Shown here: piece after piece, positions 24,932 to 33,433 of the stretch
Layout of the letters: each line of letters starts with the position of its first letter
How positions within the stretch are numbered: the stretch's first letter is position 1
Assembly: GCF_026340565.1 (NCBI RefSeq)
Contig: NZ_JAPEPB010000002.1
Location: 620,001-684,000 of the forward strand
DNA length: 64,000 nucleotides
Direction of reading: 5' to 3'
Source of the DNA: Kitasatospora sp. NBC_01287
GTDB taxonomy: Bacteria > Actinomycetota > Actinomycetes > Streptomycetales > Streptomycetaceae
Notes under the pieces: generated by a model
Told to the model about the DNA's origin: nothing
The model's input: only the letters and a program-made list of their open reading frames with translations
Databases searched by the model: none
Position numbers and translations under genes: made by a program

Positions 24932-26019
24932 GAGGCGAGCTCCCGCAGCCGCTCGGCGGCCGTCTCCGGGGCCACGTCGTTGACGAAGGCGTCCATCCCC
25001 GACTCCACGCCGGCCAGGTACTTGAGCTTGTCGGCGGCCCGCCGCACGGTGAACAGTTCGAGGTGCAGGGCCAGTTCCGCACCGCCCCGGGCGGGCGCCT
25101 GGTGCCAGGCTGCGATGTAGGGGGTCCCCGACGCCGAACCCGGCCCGAAGAGGCGGTCGAAGCGGCGCAGCAGCTCCAGGTAGAGGCCGGGGAACTCGGC
25201 CCGCTCGGGCTCCGTCAGTTCGGTCAGGTCGGCGACCCGGCGGTTGGGGTAGAGGTGCACCTCGTAGGGCCAGCGGGCGGCGAACGGCACGAACGCCGTC
25301 CAGTGCTCGCCCGCCAGCACCACCCGGACGGGGTCGGCGAGTTCACCGGCCAGCAGGTCCTCGAAGAGGTTGCGGCCGGTGCGGGCCCGGTGCCGGTCGG
25401 CCTCCTCGACCATCCGCGCCGTGCGCGGGGTGGTGAACGGGAAGGCGTAGATCTGGCCGTGCGGGTGCGCCAGGGTGACGCCGATCTCGGCGCCCCGGTT
25501 CTCGAAGCAGAAGACCTGCTCGACGCCGGGCAGCGCGGCGAGTTCGGCGGTCCGGTCGGTCCACGCGTCCAGCACCAGCCGCGCCCGGGCGGGCGTGAGG
25601 TCGGCGAAGGAGGCACCGTGCTCGGCCGTGAAGCAGACCACCTCGCAGCGGCCCACGCCCGCCCGCTCCGTACGCAACGGGCTGTCGCTGCCGGGGTGGT
25701 GGGCGTCCTCGCCGGGGGCGAGCGAGGGGAAGCGGTTCTCCAGGACCGCCACCTGGTAGTCGGGCTCCGGGATCTCGCTGGCGCGCCCGTCGGCCGACGG
25801 GCAGAGCGGGCACTCGTCGGCGGGCGGCCGGTAGGTCCTGCCCTGGCGGTGGGCCGCGATGGTGACCCAGGCGCCGGTGGTCGGGTCGCGGCGCACCGTG
25901 GAGAGGTGTGCCGCGGGCTCCAGCGGGCGCTGGTCGGTGGCGTTTCGGGGGCCGACCGCGTCCAGGTCGAAGTAGATGAGCTCTCGGCCGTCCGCGAGCT
26001 TGGCGATCGTCTTGGTCAC
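24928..26019 (-). CDS. galT: Galactose-1-phosphate uridylyltransferase
   Basis: 363 aa. Active-site segment TLAHPHGQIYAF contains the His-Pro-His nucleophile; zinc-site cysteines ECPLC lie near residue 70. It converts galactose-1-phosphate and UDP-glucose to UDP-galactose and glucose-1-phosphate. GTG start at 26017-26019 after GAGAGAAG. It lies 66 nt downstream of the 721-aa putative glycosidase and is followed by galK, in one minus-strand operon with the sugar transporter. Confidence 0.95.
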   Translation of the reverse strand: MTKTIAKLADGRELIYFDLDAVGPRNATDQRPLEPAAHLSTVRRDPTTGAWVTIAAHRQGRTYRPPADECPLCPSADGRASEIPEPDYQVAVLENRFPSLAPGEDAHHPGSDSPLRTERAGVGRCEVVCFTAEHGASFADLTPARARLVLDAWTDRTAELAALPGVEQVFCFENRGAEIGVTLAHPHGQIYAFPFTTPRTARMVEEADRHRARTGRNLFEDLLAGELADPVRVVLAGEHWTAFVPFAARWPYEVHLYPNRRVADLTELTEPERAEFPGLYLELLRRFDRLFGPGSASGTPYIAAWHQAPARGGAELALHLELFTVRRAADKLKYLAGVESGMDAFVNDVAPETAAERLRELAS

Positions 26020-26085
26020 GGCTTCTCTCTCGATAGGGGCCCGCGGGCCGCGCCGCGGCGCGGCCGGCCCACGGGTGCGGACAAC

Positions 26086-28251
26086 TCAGCGCCAGTCGAG
26101 GACCAGCCAGCCGCGGTGCGGCAGGTCCTGGTCGAGCTCCAGCCGGTGGCCGGTCCTGGTGACCCGGGCTGCGGCGGGCTTGTCGAGCGGGGCCAGCAGG
26201 GTCGCCTCGGGATCGGCGGCGCCGGCCAGGCAGGCGGTGTCGGCACGCAGGTCCGTGACGGCGGGCAGGCCCGTCTCCGCGGGCCGGGCCCCCGGCAGGG
26301 CGACGCGCGGGCGGGCCGGGTCGGCGCTGCCGTTGGCGATGGCGAGGCGCCAGCCGTCCGCCGTGCGCGACAGGTGCGGGATCAGGTGCGGGCCGCCGGT
26401 GACCAGGGGCAGCGTGGGGCGGTCGCCCTCCAGGAAGCGCACCGTGGCGTGCAGCAGGCGCTGGCCGTCGTCGTCGTAGGGCAGCAGGTCGGGCGCGGTG
26501 GCGGCCAGCACGGCCACCCGGCCGCCGAGTCGGTTGCGGAAGACGCAGCGGCCCGCGCCCCACCGGTGCTGCTCCGGGGTGAGGATCTCGGTCCACTCCT
26601 CGGCCCCGGGGCGGGGCGCCAACCGGGCCAGGGCCGGCTGGTTGTTGATGCTGAGGTGGACGCCCGCCTCGATCCCCGCCGCGCCCACCCCGATCCCCGC
26701 CGCGCCCGGCACGGGCAGCACCCGTTCCAGCGCGTAGGGCCCGGGTGCCACCGGCTGCTCGCGGTCGACCACTTCGGCCACCTCGACCCCGAGCAGCTCG
26801 CCGAACCCCCGCTCGGTGAGCACCCGCGCCGCCGTGCCGTCCAGCAGCAGGCCGCCGGCCAGCATCGCCCGGATCTCGGTGTCGTCGAACGCCCGGGCGA
26901 GCTGGCCGAAGAGGACCCGCACCGGCGCGCCCCCGGCCGCGGTGACCGGCACGCCGTAACGCAGCAGGTAGTCGGCCGCGGCGCCCGGGTCGACGGCGAG
27001 TTCGGCGAATGCGGCGAGTTCGGCGAGTGCGGCGAGTGCGGCGAGTGCGGCCGGGTCACCACCGCCGGCGGCACCCCCGGCCGAGGGCCCGGGGCGGGTG
27101 CGTACGTGCGCGGCGGCGTCCTGACGCACCGCCAGCCCGACGCCGTGGGTGGCCGGTTCGCCCGCCTGCCGCTCGGCGATCAGATCGAGCGCGGGCCGCG
27201 AGCGCCGCAGCAGTTCGGCGACGGGTGCGAAGCGCTGGGCCCGACCCGACTGCATCGGATGGACGTTGAGGAACATCGCCGCCGATCCCGCCAGTTGGGC
27301 GGTGACCAGCTCCGACCAGGTCTGCGTGTCGGACTTCGACCAGGCGGTGTGCGGCCAGTTCTCGATCTCCGGCTCGCTGGGCACCCCGGCCGGCCGCAGT
27401 GCCCGCTGGACCTCCAGCATCCAGACCGAGAAGCTGAGTTCGCGCCCCGGGGCGTCACCGTAGCGGGCGAAGTGCGGACGGTGCGACACCCGCCCGTCGA
27501 TGCTGAGCGCCGCGAAGAGGGCCGGCCAGTCGCGCCCCTCCACCGAGGCGACGCCCACCTCGGAGCTCATCAGGCCCAGCTGCGAGCGGCGCCCGGAGTG
27601 CGTCGCGACCGCCTCGGCGACCAGCGCGGCCACCTCCAACTGGGCGGTGCGCCAGACCTGCTGAAGCAGCGCGCGCCACGGGTGCGGCGGGCCGGGAGCG
27701 GTGATCGCGGCGACCACCTGCTCCCGGGTGACCGGCGCCCCGACCAGCCGCGCGAGCCGCTCCAGCATCGGCTCCTCGAAGCCGCCGCCCCAGGTCAGCG
27801 GCGCGTGGTTGTGGTAGCGGAAGTCGTCCTCCAGCCAGAGCACCCGGAAGCCCAGCGCGGCGAATCGGGCGTAGTGCGCGGTGAGCCAGGAGCGCCAGCG
27901 CGGGCAGGCGAAGGAGGCCTGGGTGGCGGCGACCTCACCGGCGGGACCGACCATCGGCGTGAAGCCGAGCCGGTCGACCCGGCCGCGGTCCGCGTGCCCG
28001 GCGGTCACCCAGGGGTTGAGGCTGACCTCCAGGCCGGCCGCGCGCAGCACCGCCGAGGCGGTGGCCGCCGTCTCGTAGAGGCGGTCCTCCGCCGCGCCGA
28101 CCGGGTGGCCCGCGTAGAACTCCTCGGCACCGAGCAGCAGCACGACCTCGTCCACACCGGCCTCCCGGCAGAACTCGGCCAGTTCGGCGGCCTGCGCGGC
28201 GGCCTGTGGGGTGGGGTGGAGCTGGAACCGCAGGTGGTACCTGGCGGGCAC
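26086..28251 (-). CDS. Uncharacterised 721-aa putative glycoside hydrolase
   Basis: GTG start at 28249-28251 behind GAGGAGG; no signal peptide, so cytoplasmic. I do not recognise a named family. Residues 1-350 look like a TIM-barrel: FCREAGVDEVVLLLGAEEFY, LRAAGLEVSLNPW, then FRVLWLEDDFRYHNHAPL, GLMSSEVGVASVEGRDW and EPEIENWPHTAWSKSD, where Glu/Asp residues at strand ends could be catalytic. Residues 350-560 contain a Rossmann-like segment that may correspond to a beta-galactosidase trimerisation-type domain; the last 80 residues form a small beta domain. Its place between sugar ABC genes and galTK suggests intracellular cleavage of an imported galactoside. A GH112 phosphorylase was considered and not supported. 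Confidence 0.7.
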   Translation of the reverse strand: MPARYHLRFQLHPTPQAAAQAAELAEFCREAGVDEVVLLLGAEEFYAGHPVGAAEDRLYETAATASAVLRAAGLEVSLNPWVTAGHADRGRVDRLGFTPMVGPAGEVAATQASFACPRWRSWLTAHYARFAALGFRVLWLEDDFRYHNHAPLTWGGGFEEPMLERLARLVGAPVTREQVVAAITAPGPPHPWRALLQQVWRTAQLEVAALVAEAVATHSGRRSQLGLMSSEVGVASVEGRDWPALFAALSIDGRVSHRPHFARYGDAPGRELSFSVWMLEVQRALRPAGVPSEPEIENWPHTAWSKSDTQTWSELVTAQLAGSAAMFLNVHPMQSGRAQRFAPVAELLRRSRPALDLIAERQAGEPATHGVGLAVRQDAAAHVRTRPGPSAGGAAGGGDPAALAALAALAELAAFAELAVDPGAAADYLLRYGVPVTAAGGAPVRVLFGQLARAFDDTEIRAMLAGGLLLDGTAARVLTERGFGELLGVEVAEVVDREQPVAPGPYALERVLPVPGAAGIGVGAAGIEAGVHLSINNQPALARLAPRPGAEEWTEILTPEQHRWGAGRCVFRNRLGGRVAVLAATAPDLLPYDDDGQRLLHATVRFLEGDRPTLPLVTGGPHLIPHLSRTADGWRLAIANGSADPARPRVALPGARPAETGLPAVTDLRADTACLAGAADPEATLLAPLDKPAAARVTRTGHRLELDQDLPHRGWLVLDWR

Positions 28252-28283
28252 GCGGGGCCTCCTCGACTGGTGCTGCCGGCGGT

Positions 28284-29144
28284 TCACTTGGTGCTGCCGG
28301 CGACCAGGCCGGAGCGCCAGAAGCGCTGCAGGGAAAGGAACAGGACGACCAGCGGGAGGGCGGAGACCATCGCCGCGGTGATCACGATGTTGAACGGGAC
28401 GGCGGTGGGGCCGATGCCGCGCTGGGACTGCCAGCCGACGATGCCCACGGTGACCGGTTGCAGGTGGTCGTTGGCGAGCATCAGCACCGGCAGCAGGTAG
28501 TTGGTCCAGATCGCGACGAACTGGAAGAGGAAGATGGTCACCAGGGCCGGGGACATCACCCGCAGCGCGATCGTGGCGAAGATCCGGAACTCCCCCGCGC
28601 CGTCGAGCCGTCCGGCCTCGATCAGCTCGTCCGGCACCGAGGAGCCGGCGTAGATCCGGGCCAGGTAGACCCCGAACGGGCTGACCATGCTGGGCAGCAG
28701 CACCGCCCAGTAGGTGTTGACCAGGTGCACCTGGGAGAACATCAGGTACAGCGGCACGGCCAGCAGCGGCTGCGGGACGAGCACCGCGGCGAGCACCGTG
28801 TTGAAGGTGAACTCCCGTCCCCGAAAAGGGTACTTGGCGAGGGCGTAGCCGGCCATCGCGGCGATCGCGGTGCTGACCGCCGCACCACCCACCGCGTAGA
28901 GCGCGCTGTTCGCCAGCCACTGCCAGTAGATGCCGCCCTGCTGGGTGAAGACCTGCCGCAGGTTGTCGACCAGGGCGAAGTGCCCGAACCAGAAGCCGTT
29001 GCCGGTGAAGAGGTCGGCGTTGGTCTTGGTGGACGAGACCAGCAGCCACCAGACCGGGGCCAGGAAGTAGACCGAGGCGAGCAGCAGCACCCCGAGCACC
29101 ACCCAACGCGACAGTCCGGGACGTGTGTTGGCGGGAGTGTTCAC
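28284..29144 (-). CDS. Sugar ABC permease, MalG type
   Basis: 286 aa, six membrane helices. The coupling-helix EAA motif is visible as ELIEAGRLDGAGEFRIF, the usual form in carbohydrate permeases of the CUT1 class. GTG start overlaps the stop of the MalF-type partner (GTGA). Together they form the importer channel fed by the lipoprotein at 30188-31507. No ATPase gene is nearby; CUT1 systems in Streptomyces typically share a distant MsiK ATPase. Confidence 0.92.
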   Translation of the reverse strand: MNTPANTRPGLSRWVVLGVLLLASVYFLAPVWWLLVSSTKTNADLFTGNGFWFGHFALVDNLRQVFTQQGGIYWQWLANSALYAVGGAAVSTAIAAMAGYALAKYPFRGREFTFNTVLAAVLVPQPLLAVPLYLMFSQVHLVNTYWAVLLPSMVSPFGVYLARIYAGSSVPDELIEAGRLDGAGEFRIFATIALRVMSPALVTIFLFQFVAIWTNYLLPVLMLANDHLQPVTVGIVGWQSQRGIGPTAVPFNIVITAAMVSALPLVVLFLSLQRFWRSGLVAGSTK

Positions 29145-30094
29145 AGGGCGGCTCCCCGGCGCTGGACGATCTTGAGGAAGCCGAAGGAGAGGACGAACGC
29201 CAGCAGCGCCAGGATCACCGACTCGGTGGCCGCGGCGTTGAAGTTGTTCGCGTCCACGGCGTCGTAGGCGGCGTAGATGGGGGTGTACGTGCTGCTGAGG
29301 TTGGGCGCGACGTTGTGCAGGATCGCCGGCTCGTTGTAGAGCTGGGCGGTGCCGATGATGGAGAAGACCGTGGTCAGCACCAGGGCCGGGCGCACCATCG
29401 GGACCTTGATCCGCCAGGCGATGCCGAAGGCCGAGCAGCCGTCCATGGTGGCCGCCTCGCTCAGCTCGGCGGGGATGGCCTGCAGCGCGGAGTAGATGAT
29501 CAGCATGTTGTAGCCGGTCCAGCCCCAGGTGAGCATGTTGCCGATGGTGGGCCCCAGCAGCGCGTTCGAGGTCAGGTCCAGGTGCAGGCCCAGGTGGTGG
29601 GCGGCGGCGGTGATCGGACTGAGACCGGGGGCGACCAGGTAGGACCACATGATCGCCCCGACCACGCCGGGCAGCGCGTAGGGCAGGAAGAAGGCCAGCC
29701 GGAAGAAGCGCTTGAAGAGGGTGGACCTCGCGTCCAGCAGCAGCGCCAGCCCCAGGGCCAGCAGCAGCATCAGCGGCACCTGCACCACGCCGATCAGCAG
29801 CACCCGCAGCAGCGAACCGCGGAAGTCCGCGTCACCCAGCGCGGTGGCGTAGTTGGCGAGTCCGACGAAGGCCTGGGTGGGCGCCGAGAGGCCCAGTCCG
29901 GAGCGGTGCATCCGGTACAGGCTCTGGTAGACGGTGTAGCCGATCGGGGCCAGGTACAGCGCCGCGAAGAGCAGCAGGAACGGGGCGAGGAACAGCGCGA
30001 CGGGTCGGCCGCGGCGCCGCGCCCGCCGGGCGGCGCGCGGCGGTGCGGCGGCTGCGGACGCCGGTGCCGCCCGCCTGGGAGGAGCGGTGGTCAT
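29141..30094 (-). CDS. Sugar ABC permease, MalF type
   Basis: 317 aa. Arg-rich N-terminal tail, then six membrane helices; EAA motif as ELSEAATMDGCSAFGIAW. Start ATG 30092-30094 with GGGAGGAG upstream. Translationally coupled to the MalG-type partner. The 93-nt gap before it (30095-30187) has G-rich sequence but no clear terminator, consistent with a single transcript from the binding-protein gene. Confidence 0.92.
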   Translation of the reverse strand: MTTAPPRRAAPASAAAAPPRAARRARRRGRPVALFLAPFLLLFAALYLAPIGYTVYQSLYRMHRSGLGLSAPTQAFVGLANYATALGDADFRGSLLRVLLIGVVQVPLMLLLALGLALLLDARSTLFKRFFRLAFFLPYALPGVVGAIMWSYLVAPGLSPITAAAHHLGLHLDLTSNALLGPTIGNMLTWGWTGYNMLIIYSALQAIPAELSEAATMDGCSAFGIAWRIKVPMVRPALVLTTVFSIIGTAQLYNEPAILHNVAPNLSSTYTPIYAAYDAVDANNFNAAATESVILALLAFVLSFGFLKIVQRRGAAL

Positions 30095-30187
30095 CCGGGG
30101 GTGCCTTTCTCGACGGAGCGGGTGGGGCGGTGGGGTGGACCCCGAAGGGGGCGGTGGGGGTGGGGCCCGGGAGACGGTGGCAGGCGG

Positions 30188-31507
30188 TCAGCCGCCGGAG
30201 ACGGTCAGCCCCTGCTGCTTCATCCCGGCCACCGTCTTGCCCTGCAGCCCGGTCAGCGCGCCCGGCAGGGTGGTCCCGCCGGTGCCGGCCTGCCCCAGCC
30301 CGTCGCCGAGGTCGGTCGCGGTCTGGGTCATGGTGGGGCCCCACTGCCAGCCGGTGTTGATGTGCGCGCTCTCGGCGCGGAAGACGTCGTAGATGGTCTG
30401 GCCGCCGTAGAACGGGTCCGGCGCGGTGAGCGCGGTGTTGGACAGCCCGGCGGTGGCCGCCGGGTAGATGCCGGTGACCTTGATCAGGTTGCTGACGCTG
30501 TCGGCGTCGGTGCTCATCCAGGTGGCGAACTCGGTGGCCTCCTTGGCGTGCGCGCAGCCCTTGAGCACCGCGGTGGCCGAGCCGCCGTCGTTGCCGTACA
30601 CCGGGTTCGCGCTGTCCCAGACCGGCATCGGGGCGACCGCCCACTGGCCCGCGCCCTCCTTGACGCTGCTGGCGATGATCGGCGCGTCCCAGACCGCGTT
30701 GACGTCGGAGAGGACCTTGCCACCCGCCATGTCGCTGTAGAGCGAGGGGTCGTAGCTCGGGTCGGTCTTCAGCAGCTTCTTGTCCAGCAGGCCCTGCCAG
30801 TAGCCCGCGACCTTCTGGTTGGCGGCGCTGTCGATGGTCACCTGCCACTGCTCGTTCGCGGTGCCGAACCAGCCGGCGCCGGCCTGCCAGGCCAGGCCCG
30901 CGTAGTTGTAGGCGTCGTTGCCGAAGTCGCCGAGGTAGACGCTCGGGTCGGCGGCGTGCACCTTGGCCGCGTCGGCCGCGTACTCGTCCCAGGTGGCCGG
31001 CGGCGCGGTGATGCCGTACTTGGCGAAGAGGTCCTTGCGGTAGAGCAGCGCCATCGGCGCGGTGTCCACCGGGATCCCGTAGGTCTGCCCGCCGATGGTG
31101 ACCTGGTTCCAGGTCCAGGCGGCGAACTGCGACTTGGCGGCGGCGGCGTACTTGGTGACGTCCTCCAGGGCGCCGGCGGCGGCGAAGCTCGGCAGCGTCT
31201 CGTAGCCGACCTGGCCCAGACAGGGGGCGTTGCCCGCCTTCGCGGCGGTGAGCATCTTGGTGTAGCCGCCCTTGGAACCGGAGGCGGTCTTGTCGAAGCT
31301 GACCTGGATGCCCGGGTGGGTCTTGTTGAACAGCGCGACCGACTGGTCGTAGCCCGGTGCCCAGCCCCAGAAGTCCAGCTTCACGGTGCCCGATCCGGCG
31401 CCCGCCGCGTCCGCGCCGGTGGAGCCGCTGGATGAGCAGCCGGTGACGACGGCCGCGGCCGTCAGGGCCGCTATCGCGACGGCCAGGGTGGTGGGTCTTG
31501 TCTTCAC
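30188..31507 (-). CDS. Sugar-binding lipoprotein of a CUT1 ABC importer
   Basis: 439 aa, family-1 solute-binding protein. Lipobox TAAAVVTGC, then VKLDFWGWAPGYDQSVALFNK; the central MALLYRKDLFAKYGI and GGSATAVLKG are typical. GTG start at 31505-31507 with GGAGGAGA before it. Captures an oligosaccharide outside the cell and passes it to the two permeases downstream. Divergent from a ROK regulator and preceded by a promoter with a likely operator. Confidence 0.92.
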   Translation of the reverse strand: MKTRPTTLAVAIAALTAAAVVTGCSSSGSTGADAAGAGSGTVKLDFWGWAPGYDQSVALFNKTHPGIQVSFDKTASGSKGGYTKMLTAAKAGNAPCLGQVGYETLPSFAAAGALEDVTKYAAAAKSQFAAWTWNQVTIGGQTYGIPVDTAPMALLYRKDLFAKYGITAPPATWDEYAADAAKVHAADPSVYLGDFGNDAYNYAGLAWQAGAGWFGTANEQWQVTIDSAANQKVAGYWQGLLDKKLLKTDPSYDPSLYSDMAGGKVLSDVNAVWDAPIIASSVKEGAGQWAVAPMPVWDSANPVYGNDGGSATAVLKGCAHAKEATEFATWMSTDADSVSNLIKVTGIYPAATAGLSNTALTAPDPFYGGQTIYDVFRAESAHINTGWQWGPTMTQTATDLGDGLGQAGTGGTTLPGALTGLQGKTVAGMKQQGLTVSGG

Positions 31508-31559
31508 GTGCGTCTCCTCCGTGCCAGGGGAAGCAGGAACAAGCCAAATTCGTTCGGCT

Positions 31560-31588
31560 ATTGTTTGAACTAACCCTGCTAAAGTCAA
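31560..31588 (-). promoter_or_regulatory. Promoter of the sugar importer operon with ROK-type site
   Basis: Minus strand: -35 TTGACT (31583-31588), 17-bp spacer, -10 AACAAT (31560-31565). The segment TTAGTTCAAACAATAG overlapping the spacer and -10 resembles A/T-rich operators used by ROK repressors. It lies in the shared region with the divergent ROK gene. Confidence 0.5.
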
Positions 31589-31629
31589 GAGTGACGACGG
31601 ACGGGCGAACGCACACGGGAGGAGCGGCT

Positions 31630-32910
31630 GTGAAACCAGCACTGCATGGGACTGGCGTGCGGAATCTGGCCATGGCCGGACCGGCGGTCGCACGGGACCG
31701 CTCCTCGACCCGGCGGGCCAACCTGAGCATGGTGCTGCGCCTGCTCAGGGACGAGGGCCCGCGCTCACGCGCCCGGATCGGCGACGACACCGGGCTGCCC
31801 AAGGCCACGGTCTCCCACCTGACCGCCGAGTTGCTGGAGGGCGGCCTGGTCCGCGAGGGAGCGGCCGAGCGCGACCGCGGCGCGGTCGGCCGGCCCGGCC
31901 AGTCGGTGGAGATCGACGGCCGCGGCGTGCACGGCATCGGCGCAGAGATCAACGTGGACTACATCAGCCTGCTGGCGCTCGACCTGCGCGGCCAGGTCAG
32001 CGCGGAGCAGCGGATCCCGCTGGACGTGCGGGCCGCGGGCCCCGAAGCCGTGCTGGACGCCGTCGCGCGCATGATCGCCGAGGGCATCGAGGCGCTGCGC
32101 GGCGCCGGCGGGCTGGTCGTCGGGGTCACCCTGGCCACCCCGGGCGCGGTCAACATGGACGCGGGCACCGTCGACTACGCCTCCAACATCGGCTGGCGCG
32201 AGGTGGCGGCGGTCGCCGGCCTGCGCGAACGCCTGGGCCCCGGCGCCCCGGAGACGCACCTGGAGAACGACGCGAAGCTCGGCGCGCTGGCCGAATACCT
32301 GCTGGTCTCCGCCGACAACGTGCGCGACCTGGTCCACGTCACCGGTCAGACCGGCGTCGGCGTCGGCATCATCGCCGGAGGCCAACTGGTGCGCGGCGCG
32401 GGCGGCTACGCGGGCGAGATCGGCCACCTGCGCCTGGTGCCCTCGGACCAGCCCTGCGCCTGCGGGCGGCGCGGCTGCTGGGAGACGATGGTCGGCCGCG
32501 GGGCGCTGCTGCGCTACGCCGCGGATCCCGGCGACATGGTCTGCGACCCCATGGTGGACCTGGGGACCCGGCTCGCCGAGCTGCGCGACCGGGCCCACGC
32601 CGGCGACGGCCGCACCCTGGAGGCCCTGCGGCGGATCGGCGACAACCTGGCCCCCGGCCTGGCCCTGCTGGTGGACATCCTCAATCCCCGACTCGTCGTG
32701 CTCGGCGGCCACTTCGCCTTCTTCGGCGAGCACCTGATCGACAGCGTCAGCGCCCAGGTCCGCGAGCTGGTGATGGCCCCCGACGCCGGCGGCTGCGAGA
32801 TCGTGCTCTCCCGGCTCGGCCTGAGCGGCACCGCCCGGGGCGGCGCCCTGCTCGCGCTGGACACCGTCTACCAGGACCCGGTGCGGGTGATGAACCTGGC
32901 GAACGGCTGA
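31630..32910 (+). CDS. ROK-family transcriptional regulator
   Basis: 426 aa from GTG 31630 after GGAGGAG. N-terminal winged helix (residues about 25-85: ARIGDDTGLPKATVSHLTAELLEGG), then a ROK sugar-kinase-like fold with GVTLATPGAVN, GVGVGIIAGGQLVRGAGGYAGE split across the phosphate-binding region, and the zinc motif CACGRRGCWE. The His before the zinc motif (EIGHLRL) is present. Expected to repress the divergent importer operon and respond to the imported sugar or its phosphate. Two regulators (LacI and ROK) flanking one catabolic region suggest two inducers. Confidence 0.93.
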   Translation: MKPALHGTGVRNLAMAGPAVARDRSSTRRANLSMVLRLLRDEGPRSRARIGDDTGLPKATVSHLTAELLEGGLVREGAAERDRGAVGRPGQSVEIDGRGVHGIGAEINVDYISLLALDLRGQVSAEQRIPLDVRAAGPEAVLDAVARMIAEGIEALRGAGGLVVGVTLATPGAVNMDAGTVDYASNIGWREVAAVAGLRERLGPGAPETHLENDAKLGALAEYLLVSADNVRDLVHVTGQTGVGVGIIAGGQLVRGAGGYAGEIGHLRLVPSDQPCACGRRGCWETMVGRGALLRYAADPGDMVCDPMVDLGTRLAELRDRAHAGDGRTLEALRRIGDNLAPGLALLVDILNPRLVVLGGHFAFFGEHLIDSVSAQVRELVMAPDAGGCEIVLSRLGLSGTARGGALLALDTVYQDPVRVMNLANG

Positions 32911-32943
32911 GCTCGGCGTGCCGGCCAGCATGCTGACGCCGCG

Positions 32944-33180
32944 TCAGCCGATCCGCAGCTCGCGGTCCAGCAGCCGCTCCAGCGGGCTGAGCGGCTGCTC
33001 GGGGCAGAGCCGTTCGGGGTGACCGGGGCCCGGCAGCGAGCCGGGCGGCTGAGGCGACCGAGGCAGCTGGGACGACTGGGGCGGCGGCTGGGTCTGGGTG
33101 GCGACGGCGCCGTAGAGGACCAGCGCCTGCCAGCAGTCCCGCAGGCAGCGGCGGGCCAGGGTGCGCAGGGGGCGAAGCAA
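32944..33180 (-). CDS. Small DUF6059-like protein
   Basis: 78 aa from a TTG (33178-33180) with GGAGGAG four bases upstream. An amphipathic Arg-rich N-terminus (LRPLRTLARRCLRDCWQAL) and a Pro/Gln-rich middle are followed by the conserved PGPGHPERLCPEQPLSPLERLL. That tail matches my memory of DUF6059 proteins, short proteins commonly beside SARP regulators and secondary-metabolite genes in Streptomyces. It is divergent from a SARP gene. Function unknown. The longer frame to 33327 has no ribosome site. Confidence 0.65.
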   Translation of the reverse strand: MLRPLRTLARRCLRDCWQALVLYGAVATQTQPPPQSSQLPRSPQPPGSLPGPGHPERLCPEQPLSPLERLLDRELRIG

Positions 33181-33335
33181 CGAACTCCTCCGGTAGGTGC
33201 AGGTGCTGGTACGGGGGCTGGGCGGGGCTGGTACGAGGGCTGGGCTGGGCGGAGTGTGGCCGCCGGCGCTTAAGCGGACCCAAATCCACCGCTCCGGTCG
33301 GCCTCGACAGCGGCGGTTCTCGGCCAACCTGACGC

Positions 33336-33345
33336 TACGTACGTA
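33336..33345. promoter_or_regulatory. TACGTACGTA palindrome upstream of the SARP gene
   Basis: Ten-base perfect palindrome about 90 bp before the SARP start, in AT-richer sequence than its surroundings. A possible regulator site in the divergent 33181-33433 region; nothing else there is assignable. Confidence 0.3.
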
Positions 33346-33433
33346 CTTTCCTCGATGTGCGGACCGCGGGTCGGCGCGAGAGTGGGGACCAGTCAGCCGC
33401 TTGTTCCCACCACTCGTCAGATCCGAGGTGCCG

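Noticed and set aside
26086..28251. GH112 galacto-N-biose/lacto-N-biose phosphorylase
   Set aside because: Length and galTK context fit, but the sequence lacks any segment I can match to GH112 proteins, so no such name is given.
25063..28500. 1145-codon open frame on the plus strand
   Set aside because: Antisense to galT, the putative glycosidase and a permease; composition is low-complexity Gly/Arg/Val and shows no domain.
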